DNA of 64,000 nt from Cricetomys ansorgei (GCA_026225945.1 JAMJFZ010001133.1:8824501-8888500); one strand, 5' to 3'; counted from the first letter of the stretch, positions 10,528 through 21,774 are shown. The notes: generated by a model from the sequence alone, not told the origin. Numbers and translations are program-made.

Positions 10528-12060
10528 GCACACATTATGAAGAGCTGGACCATTTTCTATGTCCATGTAAAACTGCTCCCAACAACTTCTGAGTGGATAC
10601 TACTGTTTAGAAAGTGACTGTGTACCCAGCCAAACAATATCAAAAGCCTGATATTGAAAATGGAGGTTTAGAATTAGACTCTTGCCTGCAATTGGTATTA
10701 GTGTGCATGATAACTTAGATACAGGAAGAAAAATCTGAATATTTTTGTTGGATTCATACATAAAGTACATAACTTCAGAAATTACTAGAAGTCAATTTCT
10801 TCATCTAGTAGCATAAAAAATGGGGTATTTTCTCTATTATCAAGTCACTGAATAAAATGAGTTTATCTTTGTAAAACACGTAAAATTCCATTTGCAAGTA
10901 CCTTGCAACAAAGGAATATTTCCTTTTATCTATGCCTTTAAATATATATGACTCAAAGCACCAGATTTCAAGGGAATATCTGCTCTTTGATAACATATTA
11001 CCTATCTTTAAAAAGACCATATTTTTGTAAATAAAACAATTGTTAATTGACTGTTAGGAAAAAACACAATGTCTATTTGCCAGTGGTGATATTACTGCCA
11101 CCTGGTGGTCTGTTATCTAAATTACAGAATCAGATCTGGAAATAAGATTTTTTGTTTTTGTTCTTGTTTTTGCTAAAAATTAAAAAATTCCATTATTTTT
11201 AAATAAAGTATATAAAATACAACAACATAAATGATTGAAGATATGCTTTGGAAATGAAGAGCATCCAAATTTTATCATTACCAAATATAAAAGGTGAGCT
11301 CACTTGTTTCTCACCTGTTCTGTGATAGGCTAGGTCAAAACATAAAAATACATGTTATTGGTGAAGGTGAATCAAATATTAATTACTATTTTCACATGTC
11401 CAAATAATTTTGGCAGCAGGAATCCTCAGAAACATTTCTGCAATTATCACAAGCTAGTTTGAATATCTTTTACCCCTCAGCCTCTATTTTCCTATGTGGA
11501 ACAATTAGACAATCAAAACCCTAACAGGAAGAGATATCATTCTAAGTAGACACCAGATTCGTAGGAGTTGCCTGGGCGTAATCATCCCAAGCCAATCTGA
11601 GTGTTCAGATGTAATCACTTACACCCTTCAGCAGTCCTTGAGGAAAGTGAATCACTCCATCCAACGCCATGTCTAAAATCATTTCAGAAGCTCTAGTACC
11701 CCTGATTACAGTGTGCACAGCAAACATTTCACAATGAGCACACAAATTAGATTTCTCACCCAGGCTTTAGTAACAACTCCCAAACTGTGTATTCACCCAT
11801 TGATTATTTCAAGTAAGTTTGAAAACACTGAAATAAAAGTCCTCAGTGCCCTGCTATGGATACAGTAATGTCAACTGAAAAGACAGATTGTCTGATTAAT
11901 ACGACAATGTATGTGGAGCCTGTGTCATTACTGAGCACAATGCATCAATCTAACCGCCCTCCTTTCCCCCCGCATATATAATTAGTCTTCTCACACCTTT
12001 CTTTCTAAATGTTGTGATATAACACCTGTGGGAAAGAAATTATTTAAAGATAAGAATCTA
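10527..12060. other. Unassigned, probably single-copy DNA
   Basis: About 1.5 kb without recognised repeats or coding potential, except for the CTCF-like motif at 11095-11110. It includes a homopyrimidine patch near 11960. Confidence 0.4.
11095..11110 (-). promoter_or_regulatory. CTCF-like binding motif
   Basis: The minus strand reads GACCACCAGGTGGCAG, which fits the CTCF core consensus CCASYAGRKGGC at every core position. It lies in sequence I do not recognise as a SINE, unlike the many rodent CTCF sites carried by B2/B3 elements. Occupancy cannot be judged from sequence. Motifs of this quality also occur by chance in 64 kb. Confidence 0.45.
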
Positions 12061-12290
12061 CTGGCTCTAGAGAGATGGCTCTGTGGTTAAGGATGAGTAC
12101 TGTCCTTCCAGAGGACCCAGGTTCAGTCCGCAGAACCCACATCAGCCAGCTCCCAAACACCAGGAACTTTAACTTCAGGGAAATCAGACACTTCTGAGCC
12201 CTGTGGTATCTTCACTCACATGCACATGCCTACACAAAGGACACTTACGTATCCATAATTAAAAATAAAGTAAATTATAGAAAAGCTAAA
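12061..12290 (+). mobile_element. B2/B3 SINE
   Basis: tRNA-like head TCTAGAGAGATGGCTCTGTG, then CCTTCCAGAGGACCCAGGTT (box B region), then CCCACATCAGCCAGCTCCCA, and an A-rich tail with AATAAAG. Confidence 0.9.
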
Positions 12291-12854
12291 AATAAGCAAA
12301 TGTGTCAATACTTAATATTTATTCACAGAATTGAAGTGAGAAGTAAAGTGGCTGTTTAGAGAAACCAAAGTTCATAAACAACTTGGTATTGAAAACTACC
12401 ATTCAGCATAATTTCCACATGTGTCTGGTCCAAACAGCTACTTTCCTGAGGAAGTGATATTATTCTTTCTTGAGTCTGTGAAATAACTTCATATAGACAC
12501 AATTTGATGATAGATACACAGATACATCGACAAACAGGTTCTTTAAGGAAAGTATGTATGGGAAAAAGTAAAGTTTCCAGAGAAAGAGCACATAATTTTA
12601 AGTTTAGGATTTATGTTCTTGTATGAAATTCTGTAGTGGAAAAACAGCTAAGGTGTGGGGCTCTGCCTGCTTTCGGAACAGCTAAATGATCTTATATAAA
12701 TTTTCCCCTGCTGTACTGCATATAGACTGACAGGGAAAGAATAAAAACCAAAGCAAATATGAGGTAAAAATGATTTTTTATTACTTTAGGTATTTCTAGA
12801 TGTCAGATAAAAATGAGAACACTGCTAAAAATTTTACAAAGTGACAGCTCTGCC
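12291..12854. other. Unassigned AT-rich DNA
   Basis: No repeat or coding feature recognised. Confidence 0.4.
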
Positions 12855-13337
12855 TTATGGATAAAGTCCTATAGTTTGATGTATGAGGCAGAAAATGTGA
12901 AAAATATTGCAAAGTCCTGGCCTGACATGATGATGGAAGGCTGCTGTGTATGCGCAAGCACCCAGGAAGTATAATGGAACCAAGTTAAACAAGGGAGGGA
13001 TGTAGTCCTGTTGAATCCTTCCTACTACAAAAACGTGGGTTTGAGCCTTCAAAATACAAAGCACTCAGCTGTATTTTCTACGAACTTCTAAATATGCTCC
13101 TTTATTGCCTTCCTTGAAGAATAGTTTCTCAGTGCATACCTTTGCATATTTTGTGTTTTCCAAATACGAAATAACTCTGGAAAGTTTTCTAAGAATGGAG
13201 ACACAGTCATCTGCTATTGTGAAAAATAACTGATGCTCTACACGCCTGTTCTTGCTCCATTTATGTACTTCTAAATATACCCTAGTCCACATGGGACCCT
13301 TGCACTTTATGTGCAGGCAGTAAAAATTGTAATTCAC
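12855..13337 (-). other. Long open stretch with one stop, unrecognised
   Basis: Two consecutive minus-strand frames (13337-13065 and 13064-12855) are in the same phase, so about 160 codons are interrupted by a single TGA. The conceptual translation shows no domain that I recognise. A decayed coding segment, an unlisted repeat or chance are all possible. Confidence 0.2.
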
Positions 13338-13477
13338 ATGCCCTGTCCCCTTCCCTCTAAATGGTAGGAACTTACCTTTGATTCAACTAATTGAATGTCT
13401 TGTTTCCAAGACTTTGTTCGTGCACTGAATTGCATGGGCTGTGGAGCCCGAGTCCCAGTCTTTAGTTTTCCTATTCA

Positions 13478-14658
13478 TAATAGCCAGAAACTTGAAACAA
13501 CCTGGATGTCCCTCAACTGGAGAATGGATGAAGAAAATGTGATACATATACACTAGGGAGTACTGCACAACTGTTTAAAAAGATGACATCATGAAATTTG
13601 CATGCAAATGGATGGAACTAAAATAAAATCATCCTAAGTGAGATAGCCCAGACCCAGAAAGACAAATATGGTATGTACTCACTTATAACTGGATATTATC
13701 TATTAAGTAAAGGACAATCATGCTACAATTCACAGACCCAGAGAGGCTAGATAGCAAGGAAGGCCGTGGGAGAGGGTGATGCATAGGTCTCCCTGGGAAT
13801 GGGAAATAGAACAGATTTTGTAGCTGGACTGGGGGCAGGCGGGGTTTCAGAACAGGAAGAATCGGCTGAAAGGCAGGAGGGGGAGAGTTCAGGAAGAGAT
13901 GTCAGGAATTGGGGGCATTTCAGAGGAGATGTGGAAACCTAGTGCAATGGAAACTCCCTGGAATTTGTGAGGGTGACCGTAGTGAGGCCTCCATAATGAA
14001 GGATACAGAGCCTGAAGCAGCCATCTTCTGTAACCAGCCAAGGCTTCCACTGGTGGGACCGGATCACCAACCCAGTCACAAACTTCTGACCTACACCCTG
14101 TCCTTCCTGCAAGATGTGCTGAGGCAAGGCTGGCACAAAACTAGGGGAATGGCCACCCAATGACTGGTCTGAGACCCATGCTATGAGAGGGAGCCCAAGA
14201 CTGACAGTGCTTGGATGGTCAGGAAACAGAGGCTGGATATCCCTGAAACTTAGGGTAGAACCAAACACAACTGAAAACAAAATCATTAAAATGATTCCTA
14301 ATGATAGTCTACTATACACATAGATTGAGGCTTAGTCCAATGTCACCAGAGAGGCTGCTGTCAGCAATGAATGGGAACAGATGCAGAGTCACACAGTCAA
14401 AATTTAGGTGGAGAAAGAGTCCAAATTGCAGATTTCCATTGAATCCCTCTGGGTGGATCTCGGTGAACTCCAAGGATGAAGAGGAGAAAGGATCATGAGA
14501 ACCAGAATGTCAAGGTCAATGGGAGAACATGGACCATGTGGAACTAGGGGTCAGACCAAGTGAAGGGTGGGTATTGAGTGGAATGAAGAGAGGGGAAATG
14601 GGTGGGGATGTTTTCTAAGAGAATAATAATCTGTAAAAAAGAAAAAGAAAAAAAAAAC
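13478..14658 (+). mobile_element. LINE-1, 5'-truncated (end of ORF2 and 3' UTR)
   Basis: Starts at CTATTCATAATAGCCAGAAA, a well-known LINE-1 ORF2 C-terminal block. It continues with CAAATGGATGGAACTA, GAGATAGCCCAGACCCAGAA and ATGTACTCACTTATAACTGG, then a purine-rich 3' UTR (GAAGGGTGGGTATTGAGTGG), and ends in an A-rich tail at about 14632-14658. Only about 1.2 kb of the roughly 6-7 kb element is present, so it is inert. Antisense frames of 126 codons inside it are fortuitous. Confidence 0.92.
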
Positions 14659-14782
14659 AATGACCTGTTTGACTCTTTACAAAGCAACTTTTACTTCAAA
14701 TAAATTATGTTTTTGCTAACTTAGCTAAAATGGTTTCTCAAGTGGGATACTTTATGGCAGAGCTGTGTCATAGAGTAAAGAT

Positions 14783-15180
14783 GGGCTGGGAAGATGACAC
14801 AGAGGGTGAATTTGATTTCAAGAACCTCACGGGAAGCCAGGCAGATATGGAGGCTACCTGTAATGCCTGGCCTCAGAAAGCACAGATGGCAATTCATAAA
14901 GCAATCTGACTAGTTAGAATATCCAGTGGCTGAGCTCTGAGTTCTACCAAGCTCACTATGCCTCAGTCATTGAACTCCATGACTAAGGTGAAGAATAATC
15001 AAGAAAGACACCCGATATCAGCCATGGGACTCCACACGACCACATGTCCACATGCACAGGTATGCACACATATACACGTGAACAAGCATTTACATGTGAA
15101 CATACCACACCTACATACACACACCCACATCCACATAAAATACACCTTATTCATGACATATGAATATAGGTGGACATAGC
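14783..15180 (+). mobile_element. B4/RSINE-type SINE
   Basis: Head GATGGGCTGGGAAGATGACA, middle GGCCTCAGAAAGCACAGATGG, then GTGAAGAATAATCAAGAAAG and ACACCCGATATCAGCC with a CA-rich tail. This is the layout of the rodent tRNA/7SL composite B4 family. Confidence 0.75.
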
Positions 15181-15229
15181 TTCCTTCCACACACAGAGCT
15201 GAGATACAGTTCTACTGTCACAGAAACGC

Positions 15230-15510
15230 ATTCATTCCCTCCCTGTATTTCTTTTTTTAAAAATATTTTTGCTAGAAGTATTTATATTGCTCAAAGGTTT
15301 TCTGTTTAATATATATATTAAATATATATATATTCATATATATATGAAAAATATATATATATCATTCAAAACATTCCCCACATTCCTTAACCTCTTTCTT
15401 CCTCTCATCATTCTGCTTTTGTTCCTCTTTCACTTCAACTTTCATGTCATGCACAGACACACACACACACACACACACACACATATGCTTTTAAGTATGT
15501 AAATAAAATC
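15230..15510. repeat. AT-rich hairpin region and (CA)n microsatellite
   Basis: 15310-15362 is TA-rich with self-complementary TTCATATATATATGAA. 15370-15450 is C/T-rich and may be a reversed LINE-1 3' UTR fragment. A (CA)n run lies at about 15457-15482. Confidence 0.6.
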
Positions 15511-15697
15511 TAAGAATAAAAATGGGATAAGACACAGCATTGTAGCATTGTCTTTCTAAGACTAGTTTGATTTGTTGAATATGACTATCTTCAACTGCAA
15601 CCTTTTTCGTCGAGCAACATGACTTCATCTTTATGATTAAGACAGAGTTCCATTATATATATATATCACATTTTCCATAATCATTCCTATATTTTGG

Positions 15698-15729
<32 letters not shown>

Positions 15730-15740
15730 CTATATATATA
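15698..15740. repeat. (TA)n microsatellite
   Basis: TA run of about 12 units followed by TGTATGTATC and a second short TA run. Confidence 0.9.
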
Positions 15741-15884
15741 GTTTGTTTCTATAACTTATCTATTGTGAATATTGGTGTGATAGATAATATGCAAGTGCCA
15801 CTGGGATGTGTTTACTTGATTAAAATGTTAAGATTCTACATGGATTCATGAAAGGACAAATAAATTCTATTTAATCATACATAT

Positions 15885-15914
15885 ATTGTTCATATATATA
15901 AATATATGAACAAT
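15885..15914. repeat. Inverted repeat, 13-bp arms
   Basis: ATTGTTCATATAT (15885-15897) and ATATATGAACAAT (15902-15914) are perfect reverse complements separated by ATAA. Confidence 0.8.
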
Positions 15915-16190
15915 CTTTTTGCATTGAATTTAACTTAAAATATATATCTGTTTGTAACTCTTATTAATATAATCATGTGAATTTACATTAAAACCAAATT
16001 TTCCAGTAAAATATGGTTTACAGAACAAATTTAGCTTTCACATTAGTTTTAAGTCAAATGCATTATTTGGATTTAATATACTACAGTTACCATTGAAAAT
16101 ACTAGCTACAAAAGCATAGTGTCCTAGACTGACTTCCTACTGAGCAATATAAATACAGCGAGGGATTGTATTAGCATAAGTATTGAAATC

Positions 16191-16275
16191 TGACACTAAA
16201 CCATTATTTTACTGTTTATGATACTTGCATTTATTGAAATCATGACCGTAATTGAAAAGATTGTGCCAGGAATAA
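16191..16275. repeat. Unassigned segment with a second copy at 42412
   Basis: TGACACTAAACCATTA, then GTTTATGATAC, TTGAAATCATGACCGTAATT and AAGATTGTG appear in the same order at 42412-42490 with about three quarters of aligned positions identical by eye. It looks like two copies of an old dispersed repeat that I cannot name. Confidence 0.5.
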
Positions 16276-17559
16276 GGCATAACAAAATAAAAAGTAAGGA
16301 TTAATTGAGATTTTGAACTCTTTTATCTACATTGCTGTGTATAACAGTAAATTACACAACTATTCAATATGGCAACTCGTACAGGGAACAAACGTAGAGT
16401 CAATACACGCCGATAGAATTGCTGGAGATACCGATGAAGTGATGATGAGGATACTGGACGTCAACTTGAAAAGCCATTGCTGAGCTTTTATTGTTTTAGG
16501 CATTAGCCTTGGTTACGTTGGGTTAACATCTTATCTGGACAAACCTATACCAGGAATTTGAGTCATTGATCATTAAAAGAAAAAACCTCTAAAAGCATCT
16601 TTAGTAACTGTCAATATATTATGTGTAATAAGAACCACTGTCACTATTTGAGGAGACAGAAACCACTTACTATTTTATCAAAATATATTCAACACAGTTC
16701 TACATAGTAGCACAAAGATAAGTAGATCACAGGCATTATCATCTAGAAGTAGGGTCATCTAAGATCCAAGATGAGTTTCGGCAATTAGAGACCGAAAAAG
16801 AACATTCATTTGTAGGTGTGGTATACTAAGCCTGAGGAAATTTTTTTTTTTTTTCTGATGTGGAAATAAAATTAAAAAATAGAAAATAAACCCTGATACT
16901 TAAAAAAGGGGGTACTGAAAAGGAGTGAATATGAGATTTCTCATAAGCCAAATTAAAAACAAAAAGAAATTTAAACATTATGCTTCAGAGCAAACCACTG
17001 TTTCCAACTAGAAGACTGACAGCAAAAATGCTGTAAGGTGAATGACATAAATAGCAAAACAGAGAAGCTCCTAACAAGATTGATCAACTACACCCAATGT
17101 GAATCCAATGACCAGCAATAGGGTATCAGGATAGTTAGAAACACTCACACCTACCTGCACCCTCACATACACAAGCGACTACTCCATATCTGATCATGGT
17201 GGCTTTGGACTTCAAGTCACCACGAAAGCAATTTAAGGTAGACCTCTTTGTGTTGTTAACTGCTTCTAGCTGTGGTTAATGATCTTTATGAATATTGGCA
17301 AAGAGAAACTAATATAAATATTACTACGTAGTAGGAGAGACATATAAGAAAAATGAGGACATTTCTGTAAACAAACTTATTGTTTATAACAATATTATTG
17401 GAATGACCCTGGTAACTTAGAAAATACGTTAGAAACAGATTTTCCACAACCAATGTTGGTCAAAACTGGTATTACAATACAAAGGGTTCATTGCCCATCA
17501 AAATGCTCACCAACAGTAAACACGTAATGCTGAGTAAGACTCCCAAGTGTATGTGTGCT

Positions 17560-17620
17560 ACTGGAGTGAGCTCACGACTTCAGCATGCTAAGCAAAAAGT
17601 CTACCACTGAGTGACAGCCC
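17560..17620 (-). mobile_element. ID-type SINE fragment
   Basis: Reversed tRNA(Ala)-like head: TCAGCATGCTAAGCAAAAAG then TCTACCACTGAGTGACAGC. Confidence 0.65.
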
Positions 17621-17626
17621 TTTCAT

Positions 17627-17745
17627 TTTATTTTGAGACAAGGTCAAAGTTGGTCTTAAACTTTTTCTGTATCTCACAGAGGCTTCAAATTCCTATTCAT
17701 CCTGCCTCAATTTCCCTTTACGTCTTGGCCTAGCATAACGTTGAG
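17627..17745 (-). mobile_element. B1-type SINE, old copy
   Basis: Reversed B1 remnant: TTTTGAGACAAGGTCAAAG, GGTCTTAAACTTTTTCTGTA, then CCTGCCTCAATTTCCCTTTA. Missing its internal portion. Confidence 0.6.
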
Positions 17746-17907
17746 CAGCATTTAAAAAACAAAACAAAATGATTTCCATTCACAATGTATTCATTGAACT
17801 TCTTCATATCCCACCTTGTTTAAATCACAGATGCTGCTCAGAGCCTCCTGATGAATGCAAGCAAAGTGTTATGTGGAATGCTAACATTTAAAAAATATGT
17901 GTATCCT

Positions 17908-17965
17908 TGTTGGATTTGGTGACATAGGCCTATAATCTCTGCTACTCAATAGAATGAGGTGTGTA
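17908..17965 (+). mobile_element. Proto-B1 fragment
   Basis: TTGGTGACATAGGCCTATAA followed by CTCTGCTACTCAATAGAATG matches the 7SL-like head of proto-B1 elements. Homology fades after about 60 bp. Confidence 0.5.
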
Positions 17966-18134
17966 GAGGGACAGGCCTGTGTGGAAGCTAGGAGGGATCT
18001 ATATTCCAGGGTTCTATACAAAGGGATAACATTCAGAGTCCTCTGTGGTCCAGATAGAAACTGGTGTACAGAAAAAATAACTGGTAACCTTGTCTTTAGG
18101 AAGGTTCTCTCATAGGGTGGAGTCATCATCATAG

Positions 18135-18161
18135 CAGATGTGTCTTGTCAGGACACATCTG
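18135..18161. repeat. Inverted repeat, 10-bp arms
   Basis: CAGATGTGTC (18135-18144) and GACACATCTG (18152-18161) are perfect reverse complements around a 7-base spacer. The surrounding sequence has no other transcript-like feature. Confidence 0.7.
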
Positions 18162-18396
18162 GTCAGTATCTGAATCACTTGTAGACAGGTTTACAGAGAG
18201 GAAAAAAAAAGAACTCTGAGAGGTCTTGAGTTTCTTTTTCTTCTTCTCTTTGTCCATGTTGGATTAGCTGGCGTGTTTTCAGGCCTCACATTGTAGTCAC
18301 CACTTGTAGTTGTTCACCTGTTGTGTAGGCTCACAAGGAAGATATACGTGCAAAACCCTGCTAGACCTCAGCAGAGAGAACCACCTGTCAAGGCAT

Positions 18397-18846
18397 TGAA
18401 AAGGCTAAAAGTTTCAGTTTTGACAAAAAGCTAGTAGGCCTAAGTTTCATGTTCCTGCCAACAGGTCTAAGTTTACAGTTAGCACAAACTGTTAAAAACA
18501 AACAATACTGAGAAGAACCACAGGTACACAGTTCCCAGCCAATCATCCTCATCTGGGAATTCCCCCACCCCAACAGAGATATATCCCTTGCCACCACCAA
18601 TCAGTTTAAAGGTCAGCAACTGCTTATTTTGTGAACCAATGAAAATGCACCAAATACTCTGTAACTGACTTTGCCTCTAAAAAATGCCATAAAGCCCCGT
18701 GTGAGCTGTTCTCAGGGTCTCACTCCTTCTCTTGCTTCATAGAGTTGTGAGCGTTGACCCTAGCGTGCTACCAATAAAGCCTCTTGTGTTTGCATGGATT
18801 TCGAGTCCTGGTGGTTTCTCGGAGTCTTCACTCAGTGAGCACTTCA
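18397..18846 (+). mobile_element. Solo LTR of a gammaretrovirus-type ERV1
   Basis: A 450-bp element that begins TGAAAAGG and ends ACTTCA, flanked by the 4-bp direct repeat GCAT (18393-18396 and 18847-18850). A 4-bp duplication is the size typical of gammaretroviral integration. Inside are three CCAAT boxes (GCCAATCATC near 18538, ACCAATCAGT near 18597, ACCAATGAAA near 18636), a TATA-like ATAAAGCCCCG near 18690, and the polyadenylation signal AATAAAGCCTCTTG near 18773, in the normal U3-R-U5 order. No retroviral internal sequence lies on either side, so it is a solo LTR left by LTR-LTR recombination. Confidence 0.82.
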
Positions 18847-18850
18847 GCAT

Positions 18851-19140
18851 GTGCTATACACAACAGTGAAACCCTGAGCATCTCATCTCAGGGGTTTTTA
18901 TTAACACCTTAGCTCCTCAGGTGTGCTATTAACAGCACCTGCAGATCATGAAGAATCAAATAAACATCTCCTACCCAAAGCCAACACCTGCAGACAATAC
19001 AAATACCAACACCTAGGTAGCCCTTCACCCAACAATGCACAAAAACAACATTTTAAACACAACTAAACATAAACTTCTACAATGGCCCTGACTAGCAGCT
19101 TAAATGTTCTAGATAGCACAGAAGCTGACATCTTCCAGTT
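18851..19140. other. Unassigned DNA
   Basis: CA-rich sequence with no recognised repeat. It lies between the solo LTR and the LTR fragment at 19141 and could be part of an older element. Confidence 0.35.
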
Positions 19141-19265
19141 ATAGGCTTTAAGAGTAGATTGTATGGAAACTGAAATGCTCCAGGGCTCCAGGACTAGCTC
19201 CAGTGATTGAATTTACAAAAGAGTAAAAATCCTTTGACCCTGAATCAACATCTACATCTGGCATG
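19141..19265 (+). mobile_element. LTR fragment related to 6640-6745
   Basis: AGAGTAGATTGTATGGAAAC, the GATTGAATT block, and CCCTGAATCAACATCTACAT match, in order, blocks at 6640-6745 of the MaLR-type LTR. Only this part of the LTR remains. Confidence 0.65.
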
Positions 19266-19389
19266 AATCTATAGCTGCAGAGGTAGGAGAATTGCCACTT
19301 CAGGGAGAAATTAAAGCCCTTTGGAGGACATATCCAGTTCCTGTCCCAAAACTTTTGAGGTAAAAAGAGGCCTGAGAATATTGAACAAT

Positions 19390-19455
19390 AGTGGGACACT
19401 TGCCTAGCATTCAGGAGGCCTTGGGTTCATCCCCAGTACAGACAAAGGAAAAAAA
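19390..19455 (+). mobile_element. ID-type SINE fragment
   Basis: ACTTGCCTAGCATTCAGGAG and GCCTTGGGTTCATCCCCAGT match the anticodon-to-box-B part of the ID element, followed by an A-rich tail. The head is lost. Confidence 0.75.
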
Positions 19456-19711
19456 TGTCTTTGGTATGTTCTCTGTGAACATTCTCCCCAGCCTTCTGAA
19501 TTCTGTACACCAAACATAAAGACTATATCAGGAAAACAGCAGTTTTAAAATATAATAGGACACACTTTACAAGTAACATTGGATATAATTGTGAAATCAA
19601 ATTAAATTTCTTCATCAGGTGTTTTATCAGGAAAGTCTCTCAAAATATATTGAAATACCTGCTGTAAACAAATACAAATTACAAGGAAGTAAAATAGAAT
19701 ATTTGCAATAT

Positions 19712-19917
19712 AGCGATGCAGTGGCTCAGCAGATAAGAATATGTGCCACACAAGGGACCTGAGATCCGTTCTGGGAATCTACATAGCTGGAGGAGAGGAC
19801 TGACCTCAGAAAGTTATTTCTGACATGTACCTGGTACATACTTACATACAGAGAGAGAGAGAGAGAGAAAGGGAGAGGAAGGGAGGGGGTAAGGGGAGGG
19901 AGGAGAGAAAGAAAAAA
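19712..19917 (+). mobile_element. tRNA-derived SINE (ID/B4-like) with (GA)n tail
   Basis: Head TGCAGTGGCTCAGCAGATAA, GGGACCTGAGATCCGTTCTG (box B) and GGAGGAGAGGACTGACCTCA resemble the SINE at 38029 and the one at 63893. The tail is a GA-rich tract from 19850 to 19917. Confidence 0.75.
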
Positions 19918-21534
19918 ATTTTAAAAATTAAAAAATCGATATATTTTATATAACCCTCACATTTTCTTGGAGACTACAAGGCACCATAAAATATGCATAA
20001 AAATGGGTTTTGGTTTTTTTTTTTTAAATACCTACAGAAAATGCCACACATACATAATTTCCTAGTGTTAATACTGTGACTTGTTAATGGAATTGGCATT
20101 TTAGTCTCCTTAGCCTTCAGTGACATTTTTATTGTGTAAATGGTTCTTCTACTTAATATGTATGAATCTGCCCAGAGTCAATCTGATACAATGACATTTG
20201 GGATTCCCCTCTGATACTGTCTCAGTTCAATATTAGTTGACCACACATTTTCCTTCGTACTGGATACAACATGGGTGAGGCGGTCTGAACGCATACAAAA
20301 GACAATACATTATCAGGGAAAATAATCACAAACAATGGATCGGGAATAAAATTATGCGTGATTCTCATTTTAATTAGAATGTCATTTTTAAGCTCAGCTG
20401 TCACAATTTTCTCAAACGTGACACACCACTATAATGGAACAATTCGGACTATTCTCTAAGTTAGGACTTTTAAACTACAACTTTACAGAAGTACTTTTAG
20501 AAAGTTCTGATAGTAGGAACTATAGTTATGTAAAAAAAAGGAAATACCTGATGTACCTGATGTATCGTTTACCAAAGTCTGATCATTGTGCCTAGAATAA
20601 TGCTATCTGTTGCCAATGATTTAGACAATAACCTCTGACATCATTTAGCACATGACTGCCAGTAAGTACAATCTTTTGTATCAGAGGAGACCTGTCTATT
20701 CCTGAGACCCTGAAAATTTTACACGGCAAAGGAGATATTCATATGCACTATGCACGGTCATGGACAAAATAGAATCCACCCATATGCATATTTTAGGGCT
20801 TCCCCTGTGATATTCCTATCAGTGGCATTTTCCTATCATGTCGTTTATACTTGAATATCCTTCCTTATTGCCATCCCACCTCTAATCACACCCTTCCCTT
20901 TGTTAAACACACAGGCTTTTTTCTTCAATGGAAGAAATTGACACCTGGTCACCTGGAAACCTGGAATGAAGGTTGTTTAATAACTGAGCGAACTTTTACT
21001 ATTCAGCATAATCTGCTGAACTCCTGAACATTGTTTCTCAGTCAACAGAACCCGTCCTTTCGCCTGTGACAAACCCTTCCTCCCTAGGCCCTTATCCTGA
21101 GTACTATTTCTCAGAGAAAAGAACCCATTCTTGTGGAAAAGGTCACAGGTACTCTGCAAAAGACATGTATTTTGCAAGGGAGACTAGGTGTAATCATACC
21201 TTAAGCTTTGTTGTGATAATTTTCACAAGGAAACTTTTTTTTAGTTATACTATGTTAAAATATGTAAATGAAATAAACAGCTCGGTAACAGACTCCATAA
21301 ATTTGAATAAGCCAGGATAATTAATTCAAGCTGAACTGAGATTCTTTCTTATTTCACATGGATCATTTCCCCACCAACTATGACACTTGCAGAGACTTCC
21401 ACAAGATTTATTTCTAAAATTCTAACTTCTTTGTTACTGTTTAAAAACACAATATTTTCTTTCACAGGGGGATGGGGCAAAAGTTACCAGACATTGAACT
21501 GGCCTTAAATGCTTGGTATTGAGCATGTGCTATC
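19918..21534. other. Unassigned DNA
   Basis: About 1.6 kb without recognised repeats, coding potential or RNA genes. Moderately AT-rich. Confidence 0.4.
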
Positions 21535-21625
21535 TGTATTCCAGGCAGGTTTTGAATTTTCAATCCTCTAGCCTCAGCCTCTCGGAGAGCTGGGATTACG
21601 GACCTGCATCATCAAACACAGCACA
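21535..21625 (-). mobile_element. B1-type SINE fragment
   Basis: Reversed B1 5' half: TTCCAGGCAGGTTTTGAATT, CCTCAGCCTCTCGGAGAGC, TGGGATTACGGACCTGCATC. Confidence 0.7.
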
Positions 21626-21719
21626 ACTATTATTTTATATTAATTTTTTATTCTGTAACTTTACTCAATTTACCAGTTGTAATAGATTCATGTATATGTG
21701 AGTGTTGTCTTTAAGGTTA

Positions 21720-21720
21720 T

Positions 21721-21752
<32 letters not shown>
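21720..21752. repeat. (CA)n(TA)n microsatellite
   Basis: CA run of about 13 units followed by a short TA run. Confidence 0.95.
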
Positions 21753-21774
21753 GACTATTTACAAGAGATATAGT

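Larger units (their letters stand above)
15511..17559. other. Unassigned AT-rich DNA with TA repeats
   Basis: About 2 kb holding TA tracts at 15653-15666 and 15698-15740, a 13-bp-arm hairpin at 15885-15914, and the 16191-16275 segment that resembles 42412-42490. No coding content. Confidence 0.45.

Noticed and set aside
13366..13381. Strong splice-donor-like CAAAGGTAAGT on the minus strand
   Set aside because: No acceptor, exon or coding frame can be paired with it; such motifs arise by chance.
13939..14319. 126-codon minus-strand frame
   Set aside because: Antisense to a LINE-1 3' UTR; fortuitous.
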